Source of the DNA: Sva-07 sp963747375
GTDB lineage: Bacteria; Actinomycetota; Acidimicrobiia; Acidimicrobiales; Ilumatobacteraceae
Direction: 5' to 3'
DNA length: 64,000 bases
NCBI GenBank assembly: GCA_963747375.1
Contig: CAVVFL010000035.1
Span: forward strand, 1-64,000
Shown: positions 54,347 through 62,293 of the stretch, piece by piece
How positions within the stretch are numbered: position 1 is the first letter of the stretch
Layout: every line of letters starts with the position of its first letter
The notes under the pieces: model-generated
Databases searched by the model: none
Told to the model about the DNA's origin: nothing
What the model saw: the letters and a program-made list of their open reading frames with translations, nothing else
Position numbers and translations under genes: made by a program

Positions 54347-54679
54347 ATGTCGAGGCGTTCAGCAACACCCGAGATCGGGCTGTGCACCGGCAAGGACTGT
54401 CGGCACGCCAATGGGTTCCGTTCCGTTCAGCGTGAGCTGGCGCGCGCCTGCACGGTGCTCGAGCTGCCGTGCCTCAGCGTGTGTGACGGGGTCGTCGTCG
54501 TGATCGAACCGCGCTCGTCGGAACCGGTGGTGCTCGAGCGGGTCGGCAACCGCGCGCTGGCGCTCGAGGTCATCGACCATGTGATCGACGGTGACGCGCT
54601 GTCGGGCCGCCTCCGCAAGCGGCGCCTCAGCGGGTCGAAACGGGCGAAGGCCCGCCGCCGCGTCGAGCGCGCGCTCTGA
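54347..54679 (+). CDS. Thioredoxin-like [2Fe-2S] ferredoxin
   Basis: 110 aa. Cys13 and Cys18 (GLCTGKDCR) plus Cys42 and Cys46 (LPCLSVCDG) make the C-x4-C ... C-x3-C cluster of the thioredoxin-like 2Fe-2S family. The C-terminus is very basic (RRLSGSKRAKARRRVERAL), perhaps for binding an acidic partner such as the ferritin upstream. Could reduce ferritin iron for release, like Bfd in role though not in fold. Confidence 0.8.
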   Translation: MSRRSATPEIGLCTGKDCRHANGFRSVQRELARACTVLELPCLSVCDGVVVVIEPRSSEPVVLERVGNRALALEVIDHVIDGDALSGRLRKRRLSGSKRAKARRRVERAL

Positions 54680-54682
54680 CGC

Positions 54683-55090
54683 TCAAGCGGTACGGGCGAT
54701 GTGGAACGCGGGGATCACGCGCGGCGCGGCCGCGGTGATGTACTCGAGGAACTGCGGCATCAGGGCACCCTGCGCCTTGAGCTTCTCCTGGCCCTCGGCT
54801 TCGGGGAGTTCGGTCAACGTGGCCGTGAAGGTCTCGGTGCCGTACTCGACCGTGATCTCCGGGTGGGCCTTGAGGTTGTAGTACCAGTCGGGGGCGGTCG
54901 AGGCGCCACCTTTCGACGCGAAGACGTACATGTCGTCGCCCTCGACGAGTGCGACGAGCGGTGTCTCGCGCAGCTCACCGGACTTTGCGCCGATCGTGTG
55001 CAGGATCACCAGGGGGTTGTCGCCGAACTGCGCGGCCTTTCCGCCGGTGGCACGGAACTCGGCGATGATCTGAGCATTCCAGTCGTTCAT
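54683..55090 (-). CDS. F420-dependent nitroreductase-family protein (Ddn-like)
   Basis: 135 aa split-barrel protein. MNDWNAQIIAEFRATGGKAA, NPLVILHTIGAKSGELRETP, LVALVEGDDMYVFASKGGAS, DWYYNLKAHPEITVEYGTET: the deazaflavin (F420)-dependent nitroreductase signature as in mycobacterial Ddn. Implies the host makes F420. Its stop lies 4 bases from the end of the ferredoxin gene. Confidence 0.88.
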   Translation of the reverse strand: MNDWNAQIIAEFRATGGKAAQFGDNPLVILHTIGAKSGELRETPLVALVEGDDMYVFASKGGASTAPDWYYNLKAHPEITVEYGTETFTATLTELPEAEGQEKLKAQGALMPQFLEYITAAAPRVIPAFHIARTA

Positions 55091-55093
55091 ACC

Positions 55094-55168
55094 GTTGTTC
55101 TATCGGTCAATCATTGCAATCGCAAATAACGTAAGGTTGTAATTGTGTAATCAAATGCTACGCTCGCC
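55094..55168. promoter_or_regulatory. AT-rich divergent promoter region
   Basis: Between the Ddn-like gene (minus) and the 177-aa protein (plus). Contains ATTGCAAT and TTGTAATTGTGTAATC, clearly lower in GC than its surroundings. Two divergent promoters probably share it. Confidence 0.5.
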
Positions 55169-55171
55169 CGC

Positions 55172-55705
55172 ATGACCACCGACACCGCAGCAAGTTCCTC
55201 CGCCATCACCTCGTGGTTCCTCGGGCGGCTGCCCGATGCCTGGACCGTGACCGCACCACCGACGATCGCCATCGACCGCGAGGAGATCACCGTTGTCCTC
55301 ACTGTCGCCGCACCCGACCTTCCCGGTGACGCCGGCGACGCGGACCGCGCCGAAGCCGTCGTCGGTCGCATCTCGGGTTTCCGCGAGGACACCCGAGAGC
55401 AACGCATGAACGTGGCACGCGAGGCCGAGCACCGATTCGAGCGCAAGGTGGCATGGGGCGTCACGGTCGGCGAGCGCACCGAACTCTTCACACACCTCGC
55501 CGTGCCGGTGATGACCCGCCTGCGTCAGCCAGAGCGCATGGTGCTCGACACGCTCGTCGCCGCGAACGTCGCCCGGTCGCGCGCCGACGCGCTGGCCTGG
55601 TGCGTGCGCCTCGTCGGCCGGAACACCGACGACTGGCTGAGCGGCCTGCGAGGAGCGATGGAGGAGGTCGACCGTCTCCGGGCGGCCGGCCCCGTCACGT
55701 CGTGA
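55172..55705 (+). CDS. Conserved actinobacterial protein of unknown function
   Basis: 177 aa, mostly alpha/beta: ITSWFLGRLPDAWTVTAPPT, IAIDREEITVVLTVAAPD, AEAVVGRISGFREDTREQRM, AREAEHRFERKVAWGVTVGE, MVLDTLVAANVARSRADALA. The long charged helix near residue 75-100 and the RKVAWGV segment are reminiscent of small actinobacterial proteins found beside redox genes. Function not known. Last codons overlap the 88-aa gene on the other strand. Confidence 0.65.
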   Translation: MTTDTAASSSAITSWFLGRLPDAWTVTAPPTIAIDREEITVVLTVAAPDLPGDAGDADRAEAVVGRISGFREDTREQRMNVAREAEHRFERKVAWGVTVGERTELFTHLAVPVMTRLRQPERMVLDTLVAANVARSRADALAWCVRLVGRNTDDWLSGLRGAMEEVDRLRAAGPVTS

Positions 55706-55961
55706 CGCGTCGTTCGAACACGAACTCGTATTCGAGGTAGTTGTTCAGGTGTTCCTCGCCGGGCAGCGGCGGGGTGAGCTGCGACGACTGCAGGAGCATC
55801 CAGCCGTCGAGCAGTGCGGCGACACCGGTCGGGTACGGCGGTGATCCGTGGGGGAGCGATGGCCCCGATCCGTCGGTGCCGTCGTGGAACGCCCATCCGA
55901 CCGTGCCCGAATCGAGCGCCGATCCGCTCGCCCAGAGGTACAGGATCTGCTGTCGTTCCAT
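55695..55961 (-). CDS. Small protein downstream of PhyH, unknown
   Basis: 88 aa, MERQQILYLWASGSALDSG, GWAFHDGTDGSG, TGVAALLDGWMLLQSSQLTP, LEYEFVFERR. Starts 2 bases after the PhyH stop and is thus part of that transcript. I do not recognise the family; aromatic-rich, single domain. Confidence 0.65.
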   Translation of the reverse strand: MERQQILYLWASGSALDSGTVGWAFHDGTDGSGPSLPHGSPPYPTGVAALLDGWMLLQSSQLTPPLPGEEHLNNYLEYEFVFERRVTT

Positions 55962-55963
55962 TT

Positions 55964-56848
55964 TCAGTTCCCGACGAGGGCGCCGCGTCCTTCGAGTCGC
56001 GTCAGGTAGTGGTCGACGTCGTAGGTCTCGTCGCCGGTGAGGTAGCGCCAGAGTTTGGCTCGCTGCACCTGCTCGTTGCGGTAGTCGGTGACGCTCATCC
56101 ACGGGTGCCACGTCCGGAAGATCTGCGCCACGCTGTCGGGGAGGATGCGGGCGAAGATGTGGTCGGACGGCGGGTTCTGCAGATCGGGGAGATCCTCGGT
56201 GTTCCAGAGTCGCACCTGTGGCGTCGTCGGGTTGAGGCGAACCTTGTGCATCCAGCGGTCGCCGTCGCCGGGATTGGGCTGGCCCGCGTGCCAGAGACCG
56301 TGATGGAAGACCACGACGGTGCCGGCCGGGCCGGAGAACTGCTGCTCGCCGTTGATGTGCTGGTAGCGGTCGAGACCCGAGGATCTCACTCGGCGCAGGT
56401 GGCTGCCGGGGACGAAGCGGGTGCCGCCCTCGCCCGGAGCGACGTCGTGTGGGTACCAGAAGAGTTGGACGTCGAAGGTCGGGTCGGTCGAGTCGGTGAT
56501 CGCGTCGACGTGGAGCGGCTGCACGTAGGTGGCGTGCGGGTGGATGTGGTGCGTCCAGTCGTGGTCGAAGGTCGGGTTCGACCCCACGAACGACTCGATG
56601 ATCCCCTGGATCTGGGGGAGTCGGAGGTACTCGCCGATCACCGACGGCGCCGGGTAGCACTCGTCGAGTGGCGTGCCGGTGTGCGGCGGCTTCATCCCGT
56701 CCGGCCTCAGGCGTTCCGCCTCGAGTCGGCGCATCTCGTCGATGGCCCGGTCGTTGATGTCGGCCGGCACGATCGCGTCGAACCGGATGTACCCGTTGGC
56801 GACGAACTCGGCCATCTGCCGCGTGGTCAACCGATGATCCGTCCCCAT
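55964..56848 (-). CDS. Phytanoyl-CoA dioxygenase (PhyH) family
   Basis: 294 aa. Fe(II)/2-oxoglutarate oxygenase fold. LHVDAITDSTDPTFDVQLFW holds His-x-Asp; VVVFHHGLWHAGQPNPGDGD holds the distal His; VRLNPTTPQVRLW the 2-oxoglutarate Arg. GGTRFVPGSHLRRVRSSGLD is the typical PGSH stretch. Oxidises an unknown substrate, perhaps a lipid or natural product. Preceded by a double palindrome that separates it from the acyl-CoA dehydrogenase. Confidence 0.85.
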   Translation of the reverse strand: MGTDHRLTTRQMAEFVANGYIRFDAIVPADINDRAIDEMRRLEAERLRPDGMKPPHTGTPLDECYPAPSVIGEYLRLPQIQGIIESFVGSNPTFDHDWTHHIHPHATYVQPLHVDAITDSTDPTFDVQLFWYPHDVAPGEGGTRFVPGSHLRRVRSSGLDRYQHINGEQQFSGPAGTVVVFHHGLWHAGQPNPGDGDRWMHKVRLNPTTPQVRLWNTEDLPDLQNPPSDHIFARILPDSVAQIFRTWHPWMSVTDYRNEQVQRAKLWRYLTGDETYDVDHYLTRLEGRGALVGN

Positions 56849-56865
56849 CGCCGAAGTCTGCCAGG

Positions 56866-56960
56866 TGTCACATCCGGGGTCAGACCCCAGATGTAACAGG
56901 GGGACGAGATCGATGCCATGGCTGCGGTGTTACATCTGGGGTCTGACCCCGGATGTAACA
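56866..56960. repeat. Pair of inverted 33-bp palindromic repeats
   Basis: Copies at 56866-56898 and 56928-56960, opposite orientation, one mismatch. Each is nearly self-palindromic around GGGGTCAGACCCC with ACATC and GATGT on the flanks and TGTTA/TAACA at the edges. Spacer 29 bases. Located just upstream of PhyH and 2 bases past the acyl-CoA dehydrogenase stop. Likely a REP/MITE-type element also serving as a terminator. Confidence 0.75.
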
Positions 56961-56961
56961 C

Positions 56962-58170
56962 TCAGTTGGACTGGGTGCCGACCTTGAGCTCGCGGAAGGG
57001 AACACCGCGGTCGACCGACGGCTCGCGGGGCAAGCCGAGCACGCGGTCACCGATGATGTTGCGCTGGATCTCGTCGGTGCCCCCGGCAATGCTCGACTGG
57101 AAGCTGTTGAGGACGATGCGCTGCAGCTCGGCGCCGGACTCGTCGTCGGGATCCCACGCGACCGAGCCGGGACCGGCGAACTCGAGCGCCATCGTGCGGA
57201 CCTTCCACGCGATGTTCGAGCCGAAGAGCTTGCCGAGCGAGCCGCCCGGGCCCGGCGTCTTTCCGGCCTTGAGTTCGTCGCGGGTCTTCATCGCCACGAG
57301 GGACTTGCAGGTCTCCATCGACCAGATCTGCATCAGCTGATCCCGAACGACCGAGTCGCCGAGCTTGCCGGTCGACTCGGCCGCCTTGCGCAACAACTTG
57401 AAGTTCGGCTGGTTGATCTTGCCGGCGCCGGCTCCACCGATCGCGACCCGCTCGTACATGAGCATCGCCGTTGCGAGGTTCCAGCCGTTGTTGAGGTCGC
57501 CGACGAGCCAGTCCTTGGGGATGCGCACGTCGCTGAAGAAGACCTCGTTGAAGTGCGAGCCGCCGTCGATCTGGTGGATCGGACGGATGTCGACACCCTC
57601 GCCGCGCATGTCGAGGATGAACATCGAGATGCCGGCGTGCTTCACCTGGTCGGGATCGGTGCGGGCGACGCAGAGGCCGTAGTCGCTCTTGTGGGCCAGT
57701 GTGGTCCACACCTTCTGGCCGTTGATGACCCATTCGTCACCGTCGAGTTCGGCCTTGGTCTGCAGGCTGGCGACGTCGGATCCGGCGCCAGGCTCGGAGA
57801 ACATCTGGCACCACATGGTCTTGCCGGAGATGTTGTCGGCGAGGAAGCGCTCCTTCTGCTCGTGGGTGCCGTACTCGGCGAGCATCGGCATGCACATGCC
57901 GTGGGAGATGATGAACTCGCTGTCGGGCATCGGGTAATTGCCCTTGACCTCGCGCCAGATCTTCTCGTGGGCGAGCGTCTTGCCGCCGCCGCCGTACTCA
58001 CTCGGTACCGGCAGCCCGGCCAGACCGGCGTCGGCTGCAGCGGCGAGGAACGCCTTCTGGTCGTCGAGCGTGGGGTTCTGCCCGGGGGCGAACTGCTCCA
58101 TGAAGTCGACGCACTTCTGGCGGAACTCGGTGGCCTCGGCCTCGGTCAATCCGGTGGCGGTGTCGGTCAT
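56962..58170 (-). CDS. Acyl-CoA dehydrogenase
   Basis: 402 aa, intact. Substrate and FAD motifs: MWCQMFSEPGAGSDVASLQT, KVWTTLAHKSDYGLCVARTD, YERVAIGGAGAGKINQPNFK, and C-terminal QSSIAGGTDEIQRNIIGDRV with the usual ribose-binding Arg region. The catalytic base position carries Glu in LGLPREPSV-like surroundings less clearly, as in long-chain or FadE-type members. GGAGGACATGAC precedes ATG 58168-58170. Divergent from marR-thiolase across a perfect dyad, so the two units are probably regulated together. Confidence 0.9.
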   Translation of the reverse strand: MTDTATGLTEAEATEFRQKCVDFMEQFAPGQNPTLDDQKAFLAAAADAGLAGLPVPSEYGGGGKTLAHEKIWREVKGNYPMPDSEFIISHGMCMPMLAEYGTHEQKERFLADNISGKTMWCQMFSEPGAGSDVASLQTKAELDGDEWVINGQKVWTTLAHKSDYGLCVARTDPDQVKHAGISMFILDMRGEGVDIRPIHQIDGGSHFNEVFFSDVRIPKDWLVGDLNNGWNLATAMLMYERVAIGGAGAGKINQPNFKLLRKAAESTGKLGDSVVRDQLMQIWSMETCKSLVAMKTRDELKAGKTPGPGGSLGKLFGSNIAWKVRTMALEFAGPGSVAWDPDDESGAELQRIVLNSFQSSIAGGTDEIQRNIIGDRVLGLPREPSVDRGVPFRELKVGTQSN

Positions 58171-58211
58171 GTCATGTCCTCCAAGAAATTCGGCAGCGAT
58201 CTGCAGTTGCA

Positions 58212-58235
58212 ATACTGTATGGCAACGTACAGTAT
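58212..58235. promoter_or_regulatory. MarR operator dyad between acyl-CoA dehydrogenase and marR
   Basis: ATACTGTA-N8-TACAGTAT, a perfect 8+8 dyad in the divergent gap, 42 bases upstream of the dehydrogenase ATG and 18 before the marR ATG at 58254. Size and symmetry fit a MarR dimer site. AT-rich in an otherwise GC-rich area. Confidence 0.75.
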
Positions 58236-58253
58236 GTGTCCACACCAAGCACC

Positions 58254-58796
58254 ATGACCGCCGCCAATCTCACCACCCACGAACTGGATTCGCCGCCGTG
58301 GCTGCGTGTCGAATCGACGCTGATGGCAACGGCGCGCCTGTTGCGCGTGGCATTCGATGCCCGACTCGCGGCACTCGACGTCAATCTCACGCAGGCGTCG
58401 CTGCTCGGCTACGTCGCCGAGTTCGGTGCCACCACGCAGACCGATCTCGCCGATCATCTCGGCATCGGTCGCGCGGCGATCGGATCGGTCGTCGACCAAC
58501 TGCAGGCGCGCGGCCTCGTCGAACGCCGGCCCCGGCCCGACGACCGACGCGTGTGGCTCGTTGCCATCACCGACGACGGCAAGCAGATGGCCGATCGCAT
58601 CGGTGAAGTCGATGCCGTCCTGCGCTCCGAGCTCCGCCATGGCATCGGGCGTGAGGAACGTCAAGCGCTCGCCTGGGTGATGACACGCCTGCAGCAGAAC
58701 CTCGCCACGGCCATCGCCACCACGTCGAGCACGGCCCCCTCGAACACCCCCATCTCGAACACCCCCATCTCAACAACCACAGGAGAAACCCAATGA
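58254..58796 (+). CDS. MarR-family regulator of the fatty-acid genes
   Basis: 180 aa. Winged helix: GYVAEFGATTQTDLADHLGI, GRAAIGSVVDQLQARGLVER, RPRPDDRRVWLVAITDDGKQ (the DxRxxxVxLT wing). C-terminal 25 residues repeat SNTPIS and are absent from typical members. ATG 58254 is chosen; a GTG at 58236 abuts the operator and would also work. Its stop overlaps the thiolase ATG, so it controls both this operon and the divergent dehydrogenase; ligand likely an acyl-CoA. Confidence 0.85.
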   Translation: MTAANLTTHELDSPPWLRVESTLMATARLLRVAFDARLAALDVNLTQASLLGYVAEFGATTQTDLADHLGIGRAAIGSVVDQLQARGLVERRPRPDDRRVWLVAITDDGKQMADRIGEVDAVLRSELRHGIGREERQALAWVMTRLQQNLATAIATTSSTAPSNTPISNTPISTTTGETQ

Positions 58797-59959
58797 CCGA
58801 AGCAGTGATCGTCGACGCAATCCGCACCCCCGGTGGCAGGCGCAACGGCAAGTTGAAGGACCAGCACCCCGCAGCCCTCGCGGCGCACGTGCTCAAGGCA
58901 CTCCAGGAGCGCAACAACCTCGACCCGGCCATGGTCGACGACGTCATCATGGGCTGCGTCATGCAGGTCGGTGAGCAGTCGCTCAACATCGGTCGCAACG
59001 CAGTGCTCGCGGCCGGCTGGCCCGAAGAGGTGCCGTCGACCACGATCGATCGCCAGTGCGGCTCGAGCCAGCAGGCGATGCACTTCGCGGCGCAGGGCGT
59101 GATGGCCGGTGCGTACGACGTCGTCGTCGCGGCCGGTGTCGAAGTGATGACCCGCACACCGATGGGCGCGTCGATCGTCCAGGGCATGGGCTTCCCGTTC
59201 CCGAAGGAGCAGCTCGACCGCTACGCCGAGACCGGCCTGCCGCCCCAGGGCATCGGCGCCGACATGATCGCCGCCGAATACGGCATCACCCGTGAAGACC
59301 TCGACGAGTTCGGTGCACTCAGCCAGCAGCGCGCCGCGCAGGCCCGCGACGAAGGTCGCTTCGAGCACGAGATCATTCCGGTCGAGGTCGAGATCGACGG
59401 CAAGGTCGAAATGATGGTCTCCGACGAGGGCATCCGCGAGGGCACCACCGCCGAGACGCTCGCCAAGCTCAAGCCGGCGTTCAAGGAGGACGGCGTGATC
59501 ACCGCCGGCAACTCGTCGCAGATCTCCGACGGCGCGTCGGCCGTGCTCATCATGAGCAAGGAGAAGGCCGAGGAGCTCGGCATGAAGCCCCGCGCCCGGT
59601 TCCATGCCTTCGCCGTCACGGGCGCCGATCCCGTCACGATGCTCAAGGGTCCGATCCCGGCCACCAAGAAGATCCTCGAGAAGACCGGCCTGACCATCGA
59701 CGACATCGACCTGTTCGAGGTCAACGAGGCCTTCGCTTCGGTCGTGCTCGCGTGGCAGAAGGAGACCGGCGCCGACATGAGCAAGGTCAACGTGAACGGC
59801 GGCGCGATCGCCCTCGGCCACCCGCTCGGCTCGTCGGGCACGAAGCTGATGGCGACACTGCTCAACGAACTCGAGCGCACCGGCGGCCGCTACGGCCTCC
59901 AGGTGATGTGTGAAGGTGGCGGCATGGCCAACGCCACCATCATCGAACGCCTCGACTGA
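58793..59959 (+). CDS. Thiolase (acetyl-CoA acetyltransferase type)
   Basis: 388 aa, intact. Nucleophile Cys89 in TIDRQCGSSQQAMH, His343 in GGAIALGHPLGSSG, acid/base Cys373 in MCEGGGMANA. FEVNEAFASVVLAW is the NEAF motif. Degradative-type (beta-oxidation) thiolase size and sequence. Coupled by ATGA to marR. Together with the acyl-CoA dehydrogenase across the operator it provides two steps of beta-oxidation; hydratase and hydroxyacyl dehydrogenase genes are elsewhere. Confidence 0.93.
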   Translation: MTEAVIVDAIRTPGGRRNGKLKDQHPAALAAHVLKALQERNNLDPAMVDDVIMGCVMQVGEQSLNIGRNAVLAAGWPEEVPSTTIDRQCGSSQQAMHFAAQGVMAGAYDVVVAAGVEVMTRTPMGASIVQGMGFPFPKEQLDRYAETGLPPQGIGADMIAAEYGITREDLDEFGALSQQRAAQARDEGRFEHEIIPVEVEIDGKVEMMVSDEGIREGTTAETLAKLKPAFKEDGVITAGNSSQISDGASAVLIMSKEKAEELGMKPRARFHAFAVTGADPVTMLKGPIPATKKILEKTGLTIDDIDLFEVNEAFASVVLAWQKETGADMSKVNVNGGAIALGHPLGSSGTKLMATLLNELERTGGRYGLQVMCEGGGMANATIIERLD

Positions 59960-59970
59960 CCCCCCTCACC

Positions 59971-60036
59971 CCCGAAATCTGCCTGGGTATGCGCGCTGAG
60001 CGCGCATACCCAGGCATTTTCCGTTTTCGGGGGGCG
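59971..60036 (+). terminator. Rho-independent terminator after the thiolase
   Basis: Long stem GCCTGGGTATGCGCGC / GCGCGCATACCCAGGC centred at 59998, then ATTTTCCGTTTT. An outer CCCCGAAA/TTTTCGGGG pair extends it. A clear intrinsic terminator. Confidence 0.85.
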
Positions 60037-60112
60037 GGCCGCGCTGGTCGACTCGTCGGGGCGTGACGTTTGACCTCCTCATGACCCGGAGGCCGTCGGG
60101 TACGTTCGCGAC

Positions 60113-60787
60113 ATGTCCTTCCCCGCACCGGTCCAGGCCGCGGTCGTCCGGATCACCACGACGAGCGGAGCGATCCACGTAGTGGCCGAGCCCGAACTCA
60201 CCGAGGTGTGGTCGAGTGTGGGTCCGCTCGACGCCGGACTGCCGGCGATCATCGACGGCGGTGCGTCGAAGGTCCGCGTGCGCGTCCCGGAGGGAACCGA
60301 TCTGGTGGTCGGGTCGACGTCGGGACGCGTGACGATCGAGGGGCGAGTCGGCGCGGTGTCTGCGATGAGCACGTCCGGCCGCGTGTCGATCGAACACGCC
60401 GAATCCATCGACGTGCGCACGACGAGCGGCCGCATCGACGTGAAGGAGTCCACAGGGAGTTGCCGCGCGGTCGCAACGAGCGCACGGGTGGAAGTCGGTC
60501 GGTGCGGTGACGCCGATGTCACCAGCCGGAGCGGTCGGATCGTCCTGAAGGATGCGAACGGCCGCGTACATGCTCACTGCACGAGCGGTCGTATCGAGAT
60601 CGCACTCGGTGGCGCATACGACGTCGACGCCGAAACCGTGTCCGGTCGCATCGTGGTCTCGCTCCCAGCCGAGGTGAGCGCCGGCGTGGTGACGTCACCC
60701 GGAGCGCCGACCGCACCCGACGATGATCACGACTGTGTCGTCGTGGCCCGGTCGGTGAGTGGACGCGTCGACGTCACGAACCGATGA
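60113..60787 (+). CDS. DUF4097-type beta-repeat protein
   Basis: 224 aa. Seven short repeats of a beta strand plus turn with SGR: TSGRVTIEG, TSGRVSIEH, TSGRIDVKE, SGRIVLKD, TSGRIEIAL, SGRIVVSL, SGRVDVTNR, spaced about 18-22 residues. This is the single-stranded beta-helix of DUF4097/DUF4098. No signal peptide or membrane helix. Its last bases overlap the cyclase start by four (ATGA), so the pair is co-translated. Confidence 0.85.
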   Translation: MSFPAPVQAAVVRITTTSGAIHVVAEPELTEVWSSVGPLDAGLPAIIDGGASKVRVRVPEGTDLVVGSTSGRVTIEGRVGAVSAMSTSGRVSIEHAESIDVRTTSGRIDVKESTGSCRAVATSARVEVGRCGDADVTSRSGRIVLKDANGRVHAHCTSGRIEIALGGAYDVDAETVSGRIVVSLPAEVSAGVVTSPGAPTAPDDDHDCVVVARSVSGRVDVTNR

Positions 60788-61314
60788 CCACCGCTCCCGC
60801 ATCCACGGTCACGCGGACCGGAACCGTGCTGTTCACCGACCTCGTCGGCTTCACCGAGTTCACCGACGCCCGCGGTGACGCGGCCGCGGTCGAGGTGCTC
60901 GATCAGCAGTCGACGATCGCCCGCGATGTGCTGGCAGGCGGTGGCGGCCAACTCGTCAAGGAACTCGGCGACGGATTGATGCTCTGGTTCGACGACACGC
61001 CCCACGGCTTGTCCGCGGCCACCGGCATCCTGCAGGCGGTCGAAGATGCTCGTGCCGCACATGGATTCCCACTCGCGCTGCGCATGGGGATGCACTGCGG
61101 CGAGGTGGTCGAGCGGGGCGACGACTTCGTGGGCCAGACCGTCAACATCGCGGCCCGCATCGCCGATCTCGCCGGCCCCGGGGAACTGCTCGTGTCCGAG
61201 GAGTTCCTTCGTTCCGTCGACGGAACCTCGCCGGCGGCAGCGTTCCGACCGGTGGGGCCAACCCGGGTGAAGGGCGTCACCGCGCCCATCTGGCTGTACC
61301 GACTCGCAGTGTGA
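60784..61314 (+). CDS. Class III nucleotide cyclase, catalytic domain only
   Basis: 176 aa. GTVLFTDLVGFTEFTDARGD (first metal Asp), LVKELGDGLMLWFDDT (second Asp), RMGMHCGEVVERGDDFVGQT, VNIAARIADLAGPGELLVSE with the Asn-x3-Arg of the active site. No other domain. Coupled to the DUF4097 gene, which may act as its sensor or scaffold. Product probably cAMP but ATP/GTP choice is not decided. Confidence 0.9.
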   Translation: MTTAPASTVTRTGTVLFTDLVGFTEFTDARGDAAAVEVLDQQSTIARDVLAGGGGQLVKELGDGLMLWFDDTPHGLSAATGILQAVEDARAAHGFPLALRMGMHCGEVVERGDDFVGQTVNIAARIADLAGPGELLVSEEFLRSVDGTSPAAAFRPVGPTRVKGVTAPIWLYRLAV

Positions 61315-61362
61315 GCAGTTCGAGCGGTGTCACCGACATCCGCCGTCGACCAGACTGCCGGG

Positions 61363-62289
61363 ATGCAACCCCGCAGCATCGTGATCGACACCGACACTGC
61401 GTCCGACGACGCGATTGCACTCGTGCTGGCCGTCAAGGAACCGTCGGTCGACGTGCGGGCGATCACGGTCGTGGCCGGCAACGTTCCCCTCGACCTCGCG
61501 GTCCGCAATGCCATCGTGACCCTGGACCTGTGTGGGGGAGCGGGTATCCCGTTGCATGCCGGTCGGGCCGAGCCGCTGTCACGACCGCTCGACACGGCGC
61601 AGTTCGTCCACGGAGCCGATGGGATGGGTGGGGCTGCGCTCCCCGACCCGTCGCGCCCGCCGACCTCGGACGATGCGGTGGCCGAACTCGTGCGGATCGC
61701 CGCGGCGGAACCCGGTCGCCACGACCTCGTCACGCTCGGACCGCTGACCAACATCGCGGCAGCGCTGGACGCAGACGCTGACTTCCTGACGAAGTTCAAT
61801 CACACATATATGATGGCGGGTTCGCCCGACGGCGTCGGCAACGTCGATGCGCTCGGTGAATACAACGTGTGGGCCGATCCCGAGGCCGCATCCGCCGTCT
61901 TCGCTGCCCCTGGCGCGAAGACGATGATCGGCTGGAACATCTCGAGGCTCTTCGCCGTGATGAACCCGCACGAGCAGACTCGGCTCGCCGAGGTCGGCGC
62001 GCTCGGGCGCTTCGCCATCGACATCAACGGCGACGTCGATCAGTACGCGCTCGACACCGGGCTCACCGGGTTCGATCTACCCGACCCGATCGCGATGGCC
62101 GTGGCGCTCGACGACTCGATCATCACCGAGGCGACCGACGAATGGCTCGTCGTCGGCCTCGACGGACCGACGCGGGGTTGCACGATCCCGGACCGCCGCT
62201 TCGGCCGGCCCGACCCGAACATCCGTGTGCTCTGGGCAGTCGACGAGGCGGCCTTCAAGGCGCGCCTGTTCGCGGCCTGCGCCGATTGA
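61363..62289 (+). CDS. Nucleoside hydrolase (IunH/RihA family)
   Basis: 308 aa. Calcium-binding Asp cluster IDTDTASDDAIAL (variant of DTDPGxDDA) at residues 8-20, GADGMGGAALP, LVTLGPLTNIAAAL, MMAGSPDGVGNVDALGEYNV with the metal-site Asn/Asp. Splits the N-glycosidic bond of ribonucleosides in salvage. ATG 61363 (MQPRSIVI) fits better than upstream in-frame GTG 61327. Confidence 0.9.
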   Translation: MQPRSIVIDTDTASDDAIALVLAVKEPSVDVRAITVVAGNVPLDLAVRNAIVTLDLCGGAGIPLHAGRAEPLSRPLDTAQFVHGADGMGGAALPDPSRPPTSDDAVAELVRIAAAEPGRHDLVTLGPLTNIAAALDADADFLTKFNHTYMMAGSPDGVGNVDALGEYNVWADPEAASAVFAAPGAKTMIGWNISRLFAVMNPHEQTRLAEVGALGRFAIDINGDVDQYALDTGLTGFDLPDPIAMAVALDDSIITEATDEWLVVGLDGPTRGCTIPDRRFGRPDPNIRVLWAVDEAAFKARLFAACAD

Positions 62290-62293
62290 GGGT

